This document shows, one piece after another, positions 1 to 12,240 of a DNA stretch of 64,000 nucleotides. The stretch's first letter is position 1, and the number at the start of each line of letters is the position of its first letter. The DNA lies in NCBI GenBank assembly GCA_034509735.1, contig JACGWO010000005.1:17783264-17847263 (forward strand), given 5' to 3'. The notes under the pieces are model-generated. The model ran no database searches, was not told where the DNA came from, and saw only the letters and a program-made list of their open reading frames with translations. The position numbers were made by a program, and so were the translations under genes. The stretch comes from Sesamum alatum (taxonomy: Eukaryota > Streptophyta > Magnoliopsida > Lamiales > Pedaliaceae).

Positions 1-903
1 TATGTAGCAAGTAGAATTCAAAATTCCACGTTCTCAATTGACCTCCAAGGCAATTTCCACACACACATATTTCTAGCATAACTACTACACATGATTGTAA
101 GAGAAAAACCTCCCACATATCACCATATGGCCAGCCACTCACCTTGCAAATGCAGGAGTTTCAACTCCTCCTTAACTTGCTTCAACTTGCATGTAAAGTG
201 AACTTGGATTTTTATGTTTTGGACTTGTATTTAATCAAATTAATAAAGTCCAAATATGAGTCTATTGGGGATTAATTAATCTAATTAATTTATATCCAAT
301 TGAATTCCAGTAATTTATTCAATCCAATTAAATAAACATAAGTCCAAATTATGAATAATTGATCCAATCAATTATTCTAGCCAAAACTCGATAAATTAAT
401 CCAATCAATTTAAAGGTTCTAAGTCCAAAAAATTAACTAATTCAATTAATTACATCTTCGACCATCCATCAAATGGATTTCCCAACAAATGATCCAATCA
501 ATTATTTTCTCTGAATTAATTTAGTTCAATTAAATTAATTCGCTTCTTCTAGAATTGAAACATGGCACTCATCCAATGAATGCAATCCTTAGTGAAAGTC
601 TCTATAGAATCCTCGATGCCCTATCTCGAGGTCCTCGACTTGGAATGTTTCAGACCCAACACTTAGAAGTTGGTTTGATAGCTGCCATCCAATGCGCAAT
701 TCAACTACATGGGTTATACGTTTGGTCTGTGGGCTTTGTTGTGATGCTAACAGAATAAACATAAATAGTAAGCACAACAAATGGAATTGCCAAACATGAA
801 TACTCACTTTATTCATATGACAATATTATAATTACAATGAAATTGTCAGAAACAGATTACATCAAGGCCAATCTAATTGGCTTTCCGGTTACCTATTCTA
901 ACA
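1..903 (-). repeat. 3' LTR of Copia element A (partial)
   Basis: The right edge ends in CTAACA, the reverse complement of the TGTTAG start shared by the large-LTR Copia group here, and is followed directly by a polypurine tract, so this is the 3' LTR of a minus-strand element. It matches LTR F1 (about 35615-37298) but lacks roughly 780 bp around position 555, where AT-rich sequence jumps to the part of the LTR near its TGTTAG end. The other end lies before the window. Short open frames here are chance. Confidence 0.85.
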
Positions 904-918
904 ATCTCCCACTTGACC
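904..918 (-). promoter_or_regulatory. Polypurine tract of element A
   Basis: On the minus strand the sequence reads GGTCAAGTGGGAGAT immediately before TGTTAG of the 3' LTR. The same tract sits in the same place in elements D, C and B. By family knowledge this purine run primes plus-strand DNA synthesis. Confidence 0.8.
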
Positions 919-2738
919 CAAAAGCTAATCACTCATGACCTCAAAGCCATCTTCCCAAGATGCTGAGTACGAGCAATCTGCGACACTGGCTTGGTCAGTG
1001 GATCAACCATATTTTCTGCCATTGTAACTCGATCTATCCAAACATTACCTTTTCCCACCATCTATCTAAGCAGATGGTAGCGTCTAAGAATATGTTTGAA
1101 TTGGTGTTGGGATCTCGGTTCCTTCGCTTGCGCTATGACCCTGTTGTTATCACAGAAGATAACTACTGGCTCGACAATGTTAGGCACTACACCCAACTCT
1201 TGGATGTAGTTTTTCATCCAAACCGCCTCCTTAGCTACTTCCAAAGCTGCTATGTACTCAGCTTTAGTAGTGGAATCAGCTGTTGTATCCTGCTTGGAAC
1301 TTTTCCAAGCCACCACTCCACCATTCAGCCTGAATACAATCTTGATTGAGACTTCATCATCCTCATCAGACTGGAAGCTAGCGTCGCTGTTGCTTTCCAG
1401 AATTAACTCTCCACCACCATAAACTAAAAATTATCTTTAGTCCTTCTCAAGAACTTAAGAATGGTGTTGACTGTAGTCCAGTGAGCCTCACCGGCAGAAG
1501 CCTGATATCTGCTTGTTACGCTCAAAGAAAAGGCGAGATGGGGCCTTGTGCACTGCACAAAATACTGTGTGTTGCCTACAGCCGAAGCATAGGGGATGTC
1601 CGACATCCTTCTAACTTCCTCATTAGTCTTAGAAGACTGCTTCTTGGACAGTTTAACCCCATGCCTCATAGGAAGGAATCCTCGTTTGGAGTTTTCCGTC
1701 TTGAATCTCTTCAAGACTTTCTCAATTTACGAGGTTTGGGTCATTCATAACATCCCTTTAGATCTATCCCGGATAATCTTGATGCCTAGGATGTAGAAAG
1801 CATAACCGAAATCCTTCATGGAGAATTTTGTGGACAACCATGCTTTAGTGTCACCTAACATCTTGACATCATTCACAATGAGTAAGATGTCGTTCACATA
1901 AAGCACTAGGAACGCAACCGAGCTCCCACTCACCTTCTTGTATACACAAATGTCAAACTCATTCTTGATGAAATCTAATTAGGTAACCCCGTATGACTTC
2001 ATCAAAATATTCCAACTTCGGGAAGCTTGTTTGAGACCATAGATGGACCTTTAGAGATGGCAGACCTTCTGCTCTTCTCCAATAGATGTGACATCTTCCC
2101 GCTGATCCATATAGATCTCTTCCTTAATGAATCCCTTAAGGAAAGTCGTCTTCACGTCCATCTACCATATTTCAAAGTCATACCATACAGCTATTACAAG
2201 CATAATCCGAATGGACTTGGCCATTACTACGGGCGAATAGGTTTTCTCAAAAACCGACCCCAGGCCGCTGAGTATAACCATTTGCCTCAAGCCTAGCCTT
2301 GAAGGTAGTCACCTCCCTATCTGCTCCAAGCTTACATTTGTAGACCCATTTACACCCAATGGGTTTGACACCTTTGGGTGGATCTACTAAGGTCCAAACC
2401 TTGTCCAACTGACCAGTCAGACCCAAAAACCCATACCTATCAGGTCGATGGAAAACTCTAGTCAACCTTCAGAGGACACGAATATCATCAGCGGGAACTA
2501 CAGGCGCAGATGATGTCGCTGCATCTGTTTGAGGTATTGCCTCACTTGACTCCTCAAGGAGCAATTCCGCACGACGGGTATCCGCTGGAAAACCCTTTTC
2601 CAGGAACAGCGCGTTCCTCAAGACAAAAATCTTTTACTTGAAAGGATCATGAATATAATACCCCGTAGTTTCCTTAGGATAACCTCGAGTCCCATTTGTC
2701 TCCTACTAGTCTCTTGATATATGTAGGGCTATCGCACA
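919..2738 (-). pseudogene. Decayed Copia pol of element A (integrase C-term to RNase H)
   Basis: Reading right to left, segments match the end of integrase (about 2738-2560), the N-terminal reverse transcriptase (2465-2247, motif GCKWVYKCKLG), the RT active-site region (1933-1745), the RT connection (1714-1424) and RNase H (1316-1062, with WKSSKQ, AEYIAA and FCDNN). The segments lie in several frames and are separated by stops. The RT box YVDD is YVND, so a catalytic Asp is lost. Compared with element B (19043-21100) order and spacing are normal. The homology stops abruptly at about 2738 inside integrase, where a plus-strand LTR begins; gag, protease and the 5' LTR are absent. It cannot be functional. 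Confidence 0.85.
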
Positions 2739-4144
2739 CCAAGAGTCGTATTCATTGGATGAGTGTCGTGTTTCATCAGCGACAGGCGTGATATGCCTAT
2801 ACAATCTTGGTGGGTTGGTCGATTGGGGTCGAGCCGACTGAACTGACTCGCGGAGACCATCATATGGAAGCCTTGGAGACTTGGTCGGTATGATTGGATT
2901 TCCCTGATTCTGATAGTACGGGAGTAGTCCTCAGACTTGAAGAACCATGGCAGTCACATACACAGTATTGCTGTATCTTGGATTTGGCGAGAGGTGATCA
3001 TTCTGTAAGATGATCATTATAAGTCTTATCCAGTGCAGTGAGAATGTGTAGCGACGACGGTGGGTTTCAAGAAGAGGATCTGTCCCCTGTCAGTATATGA
3101 CAGAGGTTTCTCCAATACACTCGGAGACACGTTCATGTTGCTTAAACCTGTGACCACAGTGGTTGGTCGAAATGGTTTCCTATGTTGATGCAATGAGGCA
3201 TACGTAGTCTTTAGTATTAAGCATAGATGCCTAGTCAAGGATGGGAACCGACGCCCAATTTCATACCCTAGACTAAGGCCGGGAGACGGTAGACGGAAGG
3301 ACCATACCCGTACGAAATCGGCGCCTAAATTTTCACTCCAACATTCACCTAATCTCTAGTGTCATGTACCATTGCTAGATGGCCACCCATTGTAACGGGC
3401 CCCTGTTGGACATGAGCCCAAGTCTAGCTGAGTGTGAACCTAAAGGGTCACACACAAATCACCGCGAAGGTGGAGAAATTGACTTGGAGTCAATTTCGGA
3501 GGATAATTAAGTACTTGGATTACTTAGGGATTGTCCATTGGATGAACGTGCCAATATTGTATATGGCCCTCATTTAATCGATAAATAGGATTTATCGGTT
3601 AATATAAAGAGTCGAAATATTGATTCTTTTAATTGGATTAAAAGATCAATGGGAATTATTTAAGTGGACCTTGAATTAAATGGGATTTAATTTTGCGTTC
3701 GTTGTAATAGATAGTGAAACCCGGTCCATTAAATTTTGGCCCAAGAGGTGTGTTAATTCCACTTTTGCAATAGAAAGAAATTGGACTTGTTCCCTAATGT
3801 GGTATGGCCGAAAATTACCACTTTTGAAGGGGTAAAAATCGGCCATACATGCTTGATGTATTGACTTGTCTCTTTTGGTAAGGGACAAATCCATTCCAGT
3901 CAAGCCTCTCTCTTTTGGTATGATTAAATCATACCTTAAGAGATGATAGACTTGATTGATGAATTAATGAGATTGATTGAGATGTATCTAGACATCCTTG
4001 GATGAACCTAGACACATTTCAATAATTATATTAATTTTGTATATATATGGGTATATACATTTATCAGAGCATGAGAATCATTCGTCATCTTTTTCTAGGA
4101 AAAAGAAGAAGAACACATTACACTCCTCTCTCCCAAACTCTCGG

Positions 4145-4146
<2 letters not shown>

Positions 4147-4178
<32 letters not shown>
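4147..4178 (+). repeat. (CT)n microsatellite in the E LTR
   Basis: An uninterrupted CT dinucleotide run of about 32 bp lies roughly 100 bp downstream of the TATA-like sequence. LTR K has a shorter interrupted CT-rich stretch at the same place (about 62120-62160), so the tract belongs to the LTR and has expanded here. Confidence 0.9.
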
Positions 4179-4182
<4 letters not shown>

Positions 4183-4234
4183 CATATCCCTTTGTTCTTC
4201 ATTTGATCTTGGATCATTTGGAAGAACAAAGTAA

Positions 4235-4277
4235 GTTTAAGAAAAACACTAACCAATAGTGTTCCTTTTTCTTAAAC
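4235..4277 (+). other. Conserved LTR stem-loop (E copy)
   Basis: The arms GTTTAAG and CTTAAAC enclose a second stem, AACACTA/TAGTGTT, with loop ACCAA. The same fold recurs at the matching place in the other LTR subfamilies (10415-10456, 17415-17453, 33733-33772, 40201-40215, 62209-62248) with different stem sequences. Confidence 0.65.
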
Positions 4278-4657
4278 CGAGTCCTCCAATATCCGTTTTC
4301 TTCTAGCAAGGAAAACATGCATCTCTTCCGGTGTGGTGTGGATCACCTCTAGAGAGTTCATAAACTTTGAACTTGGTGAACAATTCTGGAGAGGAACAAA
4401 GCAAGTAGCCGTGCAAGGAGTTAAACTACGAAGGTATTCTTGATTTTACGTTATTGTAGTTAATCTTTTATTTCTATGCCCTATGTATAATATATGCATT
4501 TTAATATTGATACATCCTACATCGAACGCCCGATTAAGCATCCAAAGGTACACTCTTTGGGATTTATGATTATGCATTTATTTATGTGATTTATATTTAA
4601 ATTTGCGCTTTCCACGCTTCCGCTCGCGCTCCCGGGCGGATTCGTTTGTCCTTAAAG

Positions 4658-4669
4658 TGGTATCAAAGC
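4658..4669 (+). promoter_or_regulatory. tRNA-iMet primer-binding site of element E
   Basis: TGGTATCAAAGC lies two bases after the LTR end. It matches the usual plant Copia primer site TGGTATCAGAGC with one change, as expected for an old copy. Confidence 0.85.
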
Positions 4670-6250
4670 TCGGTTCTATGCAAGGGGCACAAATCTATGT
4701 GCTTGGCATGTACAACTTGCTTTTCACGGCTTTATGAGCATGTGTGATTGTATGAATATATGAATGAATAAGCTTGTTCATTTATTTGAATTTGATGGAC
4801 ATTGTACACACGATTTTATAGATTGGACATTAAAAAATTGCATGTTTATTTTCAGTTTATATTATGTATTAATATGCTGATATGAGAGATCGAACCTGCT
4901 TAAAAATGGACAGCAGCGGCAGCAGTTGGCTTCCGCCCCTGCTGGCCGCACAGACTGCGCCGTGCGCAGGCGTGCAGCTGTTGGTCGTCGGGCCAGTGCT
5001 GCACAGGGCGCGCGCGCGCACACAGCTCTGTGCAGGCGGCTGGCTAGCAGGCATGACAGCTGGCCAGCAGGCATGACGGCTGGGTCGTTTTGTGCAAGTT
5101 TTCGACTTTTTCATAAAAAAATGGATTTTTTAGGATTTCTACACATTTTTCTGAAATTGAATTAATTTTGCATACTTGATTTTGGAATTATTGAATTTTT
5201 TTTTAGATCAAATTTGCTTAATTAATTTGGGTTTAGTACAGGCATTCGATGCATTCTATATAATGTCTATTAACTTTGAAATTTGAACTTTGCATATTAT
5301 TTATATATTTATACCTTCTGATGTTGGGCATCACTTGGATACTTTGAATATCCATAATTAGGCATGATTATTTGGTATAAGTGTATTATGTGTGTTGATG
5401 GGATCAACATGGAATGATCACAAGAGCTCTAGACCTTATATATGGATGAATGTTGTTTATTTATAATTCTGTTGGGTGGGGCCTGCGTGCCTCCTGTTTT
5501 GGGACTATCATCTCCCGTTTCTCTAGCCTCATGTTGTTAAGGCTTTTTCATTTCTTTCCATATATTGCCTTTATATGTAATGAGCGTAGATAGCTTTGGT
5601 GAGGTTTTATTTGGACAAGCCTATAGAGTTCGAAGGCCCAAAGTGTAACGTCAAAGCGTGAAACAAGAAGAGCCACAAGGGCCATTGGAATGGCAAAGGA
5701 TTTATTACTTATCTAATAATGTAGGACCACCCTAGACAGACCATAGATTCACTACAGGCTCAGTGGGTCGTATAGGTTGGGCTTGTGATCATCCTAACAG
5801 GGGTATGCTATGTTTACTGCATGCGACAAATTTATTTAAATGCTTTAACATATATTGGATATTTATGAATGCTAAAATACTTAATATGATGAGGTCTTGG
5901 TCATTATCAAACTCTCATTTGATTGGACCAAATTAAATATTAGGCCCAGAACGAACTTGAATCAAAATGGTATTTTGATCTGTCCGAGCCTTCCATCCAC
6001 ATCAATGTGGTGAGGAAGCTACCACTACCTAAGTGTGGTCTCACAAGTCGTGGCACACTTGGACTAGGGGAGAGCTGCACCATTGTTGTGAACAAAGAGA
6101 CTGCACTCATTGTTTCCCTGTCTCACGAGTCGTGGGGGGCGACATTTGAAACATGATTTGGTTGATAGATTGGGCCCAACACTGAGTAACATGGTTCGCT
6201 TGGAGTCCTCAGAACAATGAGAATAGGTGAGACAAAATATCTTGCGAATC
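4670..6250 (+). other. Non-coding leader of element E, part 1, with GC-rich block
   Basis: No coding sequence is supported. The first 230 bp are AT-rich. A GC-rich, CpG-dense block at about 4909-5090 contains GCGCGCGCGC runs and a short tandem repeat with GGCCAGCAGGCATGAC units. From about 5100 the sequence matches the leader of element I (57692-58830) and the reverse complement of the leaders in C (15400-16300) and B (23200-24000). Two copies of an interrupted palindrome, CACGAGTCGTG-like, lie near 6051 and 6124. Element D interrupts the leader at 6251; it resumes at 32778. Confidence 0.8.
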
Positions 6251-8207
6251 TGATTGGATTGGCCCGGGAGTAGCGCGAATGCGGAAGCGCAGTATAATTA
6301 AAATTGCAAGAATTTAAACATGCATAAATGAGATAAAATAAACATGTTCAAGGGGTGTTCCCTTGAACCTCCCGGGCATTCGGTGTATCTCATGAATAAT
6401 AAAAACATACAAAACTTATCATGGAGGCCATAGGGTTTAAAAGAAAAGGGACAAAAATCTTAAACCGGGAACCTACCGATTGTCATTTTCGTCTTCAAGC
6501 TGTACTCGCGTTGTTCCCCGTTTTGCTCCAAGATCTCGAATGGAAAACCCTCTAATTTGTACACGCAACCCGCCCACGTATCTTGATCTTCGTTCTAGCG
6601 AAAAAACAAGTGTATGTTTATTTGGAGAGGGCGGATTGATCGAAAATTATTGATTAACGAGATCAACCCTCCTTAGAGTTCAATTGTGAAACACAAAAGA
6701 ACTTGGAAGAGTTTCTTGGAAGAGAGGGAGAGAGGAGGAGCCGAAGTGTGTGTATGTGTGTGTGCTTCAATTTTTTCATCATCTCTTTCAAAGAAAACAC
6801 TTAGGAGTATTTATAGAGGAGGAATCCTATTCCTCTTCTAATTCGTACTCTTTGAAGACTCCTCCTTGAATAGGATTTGACCTAGTCAAATCCTAGTCAA
6901 CTACTAGCTCTCTTGGTCAAACCAATCCTAGCCATTGATTCCTCTCTTTAATCTCAACCACTGATTAATTTAATGCAATATTAAATCTCATTTAAATAAA
7001 CCAAAAGGCAATAAATAAATATATCAAATATAAATATTTATTCCAAGCCTATTAAATTAATTTTCAATAAATCTAATTTATTAGATAAATTCCTTTCATC
7101 TAATAAAAGGAATTAATTTCTTTCCAAAAAAAGAAGGACCCGATTAAATCCAATTTAATCGTTCCATTTTTCCAAATATTTAATTTCAAATTAAATACGC
7201 CATGTGTGCGGATTGTGTGTGACTCTTTAGGTTCACCTTCAGTTAGAGTTGGTTGGATTCCTAGAATCCGCCCGTCACCATGGGTAGCCGTCTAGCAACG
7301 GTCCATGGTACTAGAGATTAGGTGATATGCGTGGGGATGAACATTTAGGCTCTAGAGTACATCTATCCTTCCGTCTACGGTCTCACCACTTAGGGTCTAC
7401 GGCACGGATATGTAGGTACCTATTTTAGACCTAAGTGTCGGTCTGTCCTTTATCAAATGCCGCAGGGAAACCTTCCCTTCTGTTCAGTTACTGCGGTCAC
7501 AGATTTTAAGGACGAGACACAGAGTATTGTGAGACATAACTGTCAACACCCTTGACAGGAGACAGATCCTTTCTTGGAAACTACTGTCACGTTGTACATC
7601 GTGGCTGGACTAGACATGGCTTAGGACTACTCAACTGCATTTTTGTAATATCTCACCATACCTAAGATACAGTCTCGATGTACAGGTAAACTCAGCAATT
7701 CCTCAAGTCAAAGGATTTGACCTGTATCATTGGAACCGGGAACTCACGTCATACCTAGCCGACCCTACTCAAGGTCCTCCGTAAGACCGTTCCCGCGAGT
7801 CACCTCAGTCAGCTGCTCCTCAGCAGGCCGACCCACTAACACTACTTAGACGACCCTCGTCACCCGTCGATGAAACACGACAACACATGCTTAGGGCAAG
7901 GCTCAAGTGGAATTTCGGTACCCATTTTTGAGATTCCTTGACTTGGAGATTTCCAGACTGATTCGGCGGAACTGATATCATGGACCTACCTCCAAGCGTA
8001 GTCCTAGTCCCCGAAATGTGATTTCAGTCTGTGGGCTTTGTTTGTGTAGCGAACTGTTATAAAGCAGATAAAGTGAACACAGACAAAGTATGCGCCAAAT
8101 GAATTTTCACTTTCTTATTCATCAAAATTTATTAAAACTTCAAAATTTTTCAGACATAGGTTACAATTCGCCTAACAAGATTGGCTACATGGTCACCTAT
8201 TCTAACA
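6251..8207 (-). repeat. 3' LTR of element D
   Basis: It ends CTAACA at 8207, followed by the polypurine tract. Its partner is 9978-10033 plus 30843-32777, matching over essentially its whole length with scattered substitutions. The left end is uncertain: TGATTGGATTGG stands where other subfamilies have TGAAAGATTATGTGGATCG, consistent with a small terminal deletion. The stem-loop copy is at 6633-6668. Confidence 0.8.
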
Positions 8208-8222
8208 GTCTCCCACTTGACC
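8208..8222 (-). promoter_or_regulatory. Polypurine tract of element D
   Basis: The minus strand reads GGTCAAGTGGGAGAC directly before TGTTAG of the 3' LTR, one base different from elements A, B and C. Confidence 0.8.
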
Positions 8223-8223
8223 T

Positions 8224-9350
8224 TTAGAGCCAATTGCCCGTATGCCTAATGCCCATCTTCTCAAGATATTGCGTATGAGTGCTCTGCGACATAGGCTTTG
8301 TCAGCGGATCTGCTGTGTTGTCTATTGAGTTGACTTGGTCCATCCGACCGTCACCTCTTCCAATCATTTCTCTTAGAATGTGGTAGCATCTAAGAATGTG
8401 TTTGGATCGGTGATGAGATCTCAGTTCCTTTGCTTGCGCTATGGCTACGTTGTTATCACAAAAGATGACAATGAGCTCAGCGATAATAGGCACCACACCC
8501 AACTCTTGGATGTAGTTTCTCACCCAAACCACTTCTTTGGCAGCTTCTGAATCTGCTATGTATTCGGCCACAGTAGTGGAATCAGCAATGGTTCCTTGCT
8601 TGGAACTTTTCCATGCTACCACTCCTCTATTGAGCTTGAATACATAACCTGATTTAGATTTGGCATCATTATCATCTGCCTGGAAGCTAGCGTCGCTAAA
8701 GCCTTCCAGGATCAATTCTCCATTGCCATAGACTAAGAGCATTTCCTTAGTCCTCCTTAGGTACTTAAGGATGCCCTTGACCGTATTCCAATGTGCCTCT
8801 CCTGCATAGGACTGATATCTGCTTGTTACACTTAAGGCGTAAGCGATGTCAGGTCTAGTGCAGTGGACCGCATATTGGATGCTTCCTACGACAGAAGCAC
8901 AGGGAACGATATTCATCTTTTCAAGTTCCTCATCAGTCTGCGGAGATTGTTTCTTGGACAACTTGATCCCATGCCTAATGGGAAGGAATCCTCGTTTGGA
9001 GTTGTCCATCCGAAACCTTTTCAGAGCTTTCTCCATATACGAGTTTTGGGTTAGTCTTAACATTCTTTTAGATCTGTCCCTGACAATCAGGATGCCAAGA
9101 ATGTAACAGGCTTTACCCAAATCCTTCATGGAAAATTGAGTTGATAACCATGCTTTTATGTTACCCAACATTCTAACGCGATTTCCTATGAGTAGAATGT
9201 CATCCGCATAAAGCACTACGAACACTATAGAGCTCCCATTGACCTTCTTGTATACACAAGGGTTGGATTCATTTTTGATGAAATCATAATCCCGTATGAC
9301 TTCGTCAAAGCGAATCTTCCAACTTCGGGATGCTTGTTTGAGGCTTGCTC
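8224..9350 (-). pseudogene. Reverse transcriptase C-term and RNase H of element D
   Basis: One open frame of about 375 codons starts inside RT (KQASRSWKIRFDEV) and runs through the RT box, the connection and RNase H (SDASFQ, AWKSSKQ, FCDNN) to a stop just before the polypurine tract. The RT box is YADD instead of YVDD, and the RNase H segment reads TTVAEYIADSE where B has TTEAEYIAASE. The frame stays open upstream to 9426 only because it enters the GC-rich leader block, which adds a few dozen Arg/Ala/Pro-rich residues that are not RT. No natural start codon belongs to it. It is the truncated end of a polyprotein gene left by a large internal deletion. Confidence 0.85.
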
Positions 9351-9775
9351 GCGCGCGCGCCTGGTCGGTTGTGCTGCGCACACTGGTGCGCGCTGGCGGG
9401 CTGCCGCGCGCAGGCACCTCTGCCAACGCGCGCCATCCTGCCGCGCCGCCTGCGTGTGCATCCTACGCGCAGGCCGCACGCACATGTGCATCGGGCGCGC
9501 CTCCCCGGCGCGCGTGCGCAGACTCCATTGTCTTCCTGCGTGCGCGCCTGGCAGCACTGCCTCATGCGCGCGTGCGCGCGCAGCCTCCCTGGCCGCGCAC
9601 CGGCCACGCAGGCGCTCCGATGCACTGACCTAGCGCGCGCGCGGGCTTCCCTGCCCGCGTGCGCGCACGCCTAGCCATGCGTCCGCGCTTGACGTCTGGC
9701 TGCGCGTCTGCGCGCTCGCCTCGCCTGAGCGCACTGCGTGCGCGGTCAGCCGCTGGCTGGCCGCGTGTGTCGTTT
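9351..9775 (-). other. GC-rich hairpin block in the leader of element D
   Basis: About 425 bp of very CpG-dense sequence, rich in alternating GC dinucleotides, lies in otherwise AT-rich DNA. It contains long inverted repeats, for example 9633-9666, where GCGCGCGCGCGGGC pairs with GCCCGCGTGCGCGC around a six-base loop. Frames are open on both strands because stop codons are rare in such composition; I do not regard any as a gene. Matching blocks lie in the leaders of E, C and B. Confidence 0.85.
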
Positions 9776-9977
9776 TCCTCCGTTTTATTTTTCTGCCTCC
9801 CATTTCCCAAGAAAAACAAGAAACCAACAGCACCAAAATTCATACATGATTAAAAGCAAGAAATGACATGGTTGATAATTATAACATCAACAATTAAATA
9901 AATCATGCCATAAACGTTTTCATGCTTTAAACGCACACAAAACCCTAGGCCTATACACCGAATCGGGTCTGATACCA
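9776..9977 (-). promoter_or_regulatory. Leader start and primer-binding site of element D
   Basis: The minus strand reads TGGTATCAGACCC at 9977-9965, a tRNA-iMet primer site. The AT-rich bases between it and the GC block resemble the matching part of B (about 25290-25484). There is no coding sequence. Confidence 0.8.
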
Positions 9978-10033
9978 CGAAAAGCCTAGCAATGGCGTGT
10001 GGATCGACCCGGGAGTAGCGCGAATGCGAAAGC
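9978..10033 (-). repeat. 5' LTR of element D, inner fragment
   Basis: This short stretch next to the primer site matches the start of D's 3' LTR (CCCGGGAGTAGCGCGAATGCG). It is cut by element C; the rest of the LTR resumes at 30843. The last five bases, AAAGC, are the left copy of C's target duplication. Confidence 0.85.
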
Positions 10034-12225
10034 TGAAAGATTATGTGGATCGTCCCGGGGGATGAGCGCATATAGCGGAAGCGCGAAAGAATGCGTAGTA
10101 AAAATTACAAAGCATAATTAAATGGAATTTAAATCATGCATAACATACATAAACGAATCAAGGGATGTGCCCTTGATTCTCCTGGGCGTTCGGTGTATCT
10201 CATGTTCAATAAAACACAACATGGAGGCCATATAATTAGAACCGAAAAAACATAATTAAAGAACCTACCCGGTTGTAGTTTTGTCTTTGTTTCGGTTACA
10301 TGCATTGTTCCCCGTTTTGCACCATGATCTCAAAGAAGAGACTCTCTAAATATCTCACTCGCTGCACCGGAAAGCAACGAACCCTTGTGCTAGCAAGAAA
10401 ATCATTGGGGAGAAGAGACATCGGTACACGCTATCAATTAACGCAATCGGCGTCTCTTATGTTCTACCTTAAATAAATCAAGAAGAACAAAGTAGAAATC
10501 TTGGAGAAAAGAAGAGGGGATGGACGAAAATCCTGAGAGAGATGAGAGATGAGAGTTGTAGACAATAGTAGGTGTGAGTGTGTGTTTTTTTGAGTATTTA
10601 TAAAAGATGGAATTTCCTATTCCTTCTCAAACTCTTCCAAAGAGACACACTTTGACTAGGATTTTGACCTAGTCAAATCCTAGTCAAATTAGGCTTTGAT
10701 TAAGTCAAATTAATCATGGCCCTTCATCTCATCATTCTCTAGATCAAATCTTGTCCATCCATTTTGATGGGCTTTATGGAATGGGCCTATTTAATTCTAA
10801 ATTAAATATTCCCATGGATTTTATATTAAATCATATTTAATATACTAAGCCCATTAATTAATTAATGAAAATGACCTATTTAATATACCAAGCCCATTAA
10901 TTAATTCCATAGAATGGGATTATTTAATTCTAAATTAAATAGTCCCATGGACTTTATATTAAATCCTATTTAATATACCAAGCCCACTAATTAATTAATT
11001 CACCATTTTAATCTAATTAAAAGGAAAGCCCATGCTTTATAAAATTCATAAATCTAATTTATGAACTCAAGCCCGATTATCCCAAATAATCCATCGAGGC
11101 TTGAATCTCCAAGAAGTATAATTTAATTCCATTAAATTAAACCTTCTCCCGGAATTAATTTCAAATTAATTCCCTTTCATTTGGTGTAGCGGGTGTGACT
11201 CTTTAGGTTCACCTTTCAGCTAGATTTGGACCTACTTCTTGTTATTTCATAACCAAAGTAGTCCGTTACCATGGGTGGCCATCTAGCAACGGTCCATGGC
11301 ACTAGAGACTAGGTGAATATGTGGTGTGAACATTTAGGCTCCGAGTTATACGCAGGTGCGGTCCTACCGATGCTCGATATGTATGGGTACGGTCCTACTG
11401 TCGCCTGTCTCCCGGCCTTTAGTCTAGGGGTCGGTTCCCATCCTTGACTAGGCAACTATGCATAATGCTCGAGATAGGTTTAACTCAACTTAGGAAATCC
11501 TTTCCCACTACATCAAGTGCTATGGCCATAGACTTTGTGAGTCTAAACCATCTCCGAGCGCATAGGAGATCTTGTTGTCATATCCTTTGATAGGGGATAG
11601 ATCCTATCTTGGAATTCACCGTTCTTACATACTCCGACTGCACTGGACGAGGCTTATGATGACCATGTAATATAACCGGTCAAATTTCACCATATCCAAG
11701 ATACAACCTTAGTATGTAGGGGACTGCCGTGCTCCTCAAGTCCGATGACTAATCCCGTACTATCGGAACCGGGAATACGAGTCATACCGACCAAGCCCGA
11801 GTGGCTTCCATATGATGATTCCCGCGAGTCACCTCAGTCGGCCGCTCCCCAGCAGGCCGACCCACTAACACTGCTTAGACGATCCTCGTCACCCGTCGAT
11901 GAAACACGACAGCAGATGCTTAGTGCAAGTCTCAAATAGATTGTCGATGCCCTATCTCGAGATTCCTTTGACTTGAAGTATTTCAGACTTATTCGGCGAA
12001 ACTGATTTCATGAACCTACCTCCAAGCATAGTTCCGATTTCCCGAAATGTTATTTCAGTCTATGGGTGTTTGTTGTGACATCGTAACGATGGAAGCAGTA
12101 AGTACAACAAACTCATGCCTATGAATCCTTACTACATTCATTAACATAATATTACTTGTTCACCGATTGATGAATGGTTCTCAGAACAGCCAATACCATT
12201 GACTTTCTGGTCACCTATTCTAACA
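10034..12225 (-). repeat. 3' LTR of element C
   Basis: It starts TGAAAGATTATG and ends CTAACA, 2192 bp, with the polypurine tract next to it at 12226. It pairs with 28506-30842, which has the same backbone plus many 1-5 base insertions. It carries the stem-loop at 10415-10456 and the block with CCATGG repeats near 11270-11300 found in all subfamilies. Confidence 0.9.
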
Positions 12226-12240
12226 ATCTCCCACTTGACC
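12226..12240 (-). promoter_or_regulatory. Polypurine tract of element C
   Basis: The minus strand reads GGTCAAGTGGGAGAT directly before the 3' LTR, identical to elements A and B although the pol next to it is almost unrecognisable. Confidence 0.8.

Larger units (their letters stand above)
2739..4655 (+). repeat. 5' LTR of Copia element E (left-truncated)
   Basis: Closely similar to solo LTR K (60400-62600) from about 350 bp inside that LTR to its end. The LTR ends at CTTAA where K ends CTTCA, and a tRNA-iMet primer site follows, so this is a 5' LTR in plus orientation. The first few hundred bases are lost at the junction with element A. It has a TATA-like run near 4038-4058, a CT microsatellite just downstream and the conserved stem-loop at 4235-4277. 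Confidence 0.85.

Noticed and set aside
8224..9426. A 400-codon frame as an intact Copia protein
   Set aside because: It starts inside RT, its first residues come from GC-rich leader, and gag, protease, integrase and RT N-terminus are missing.
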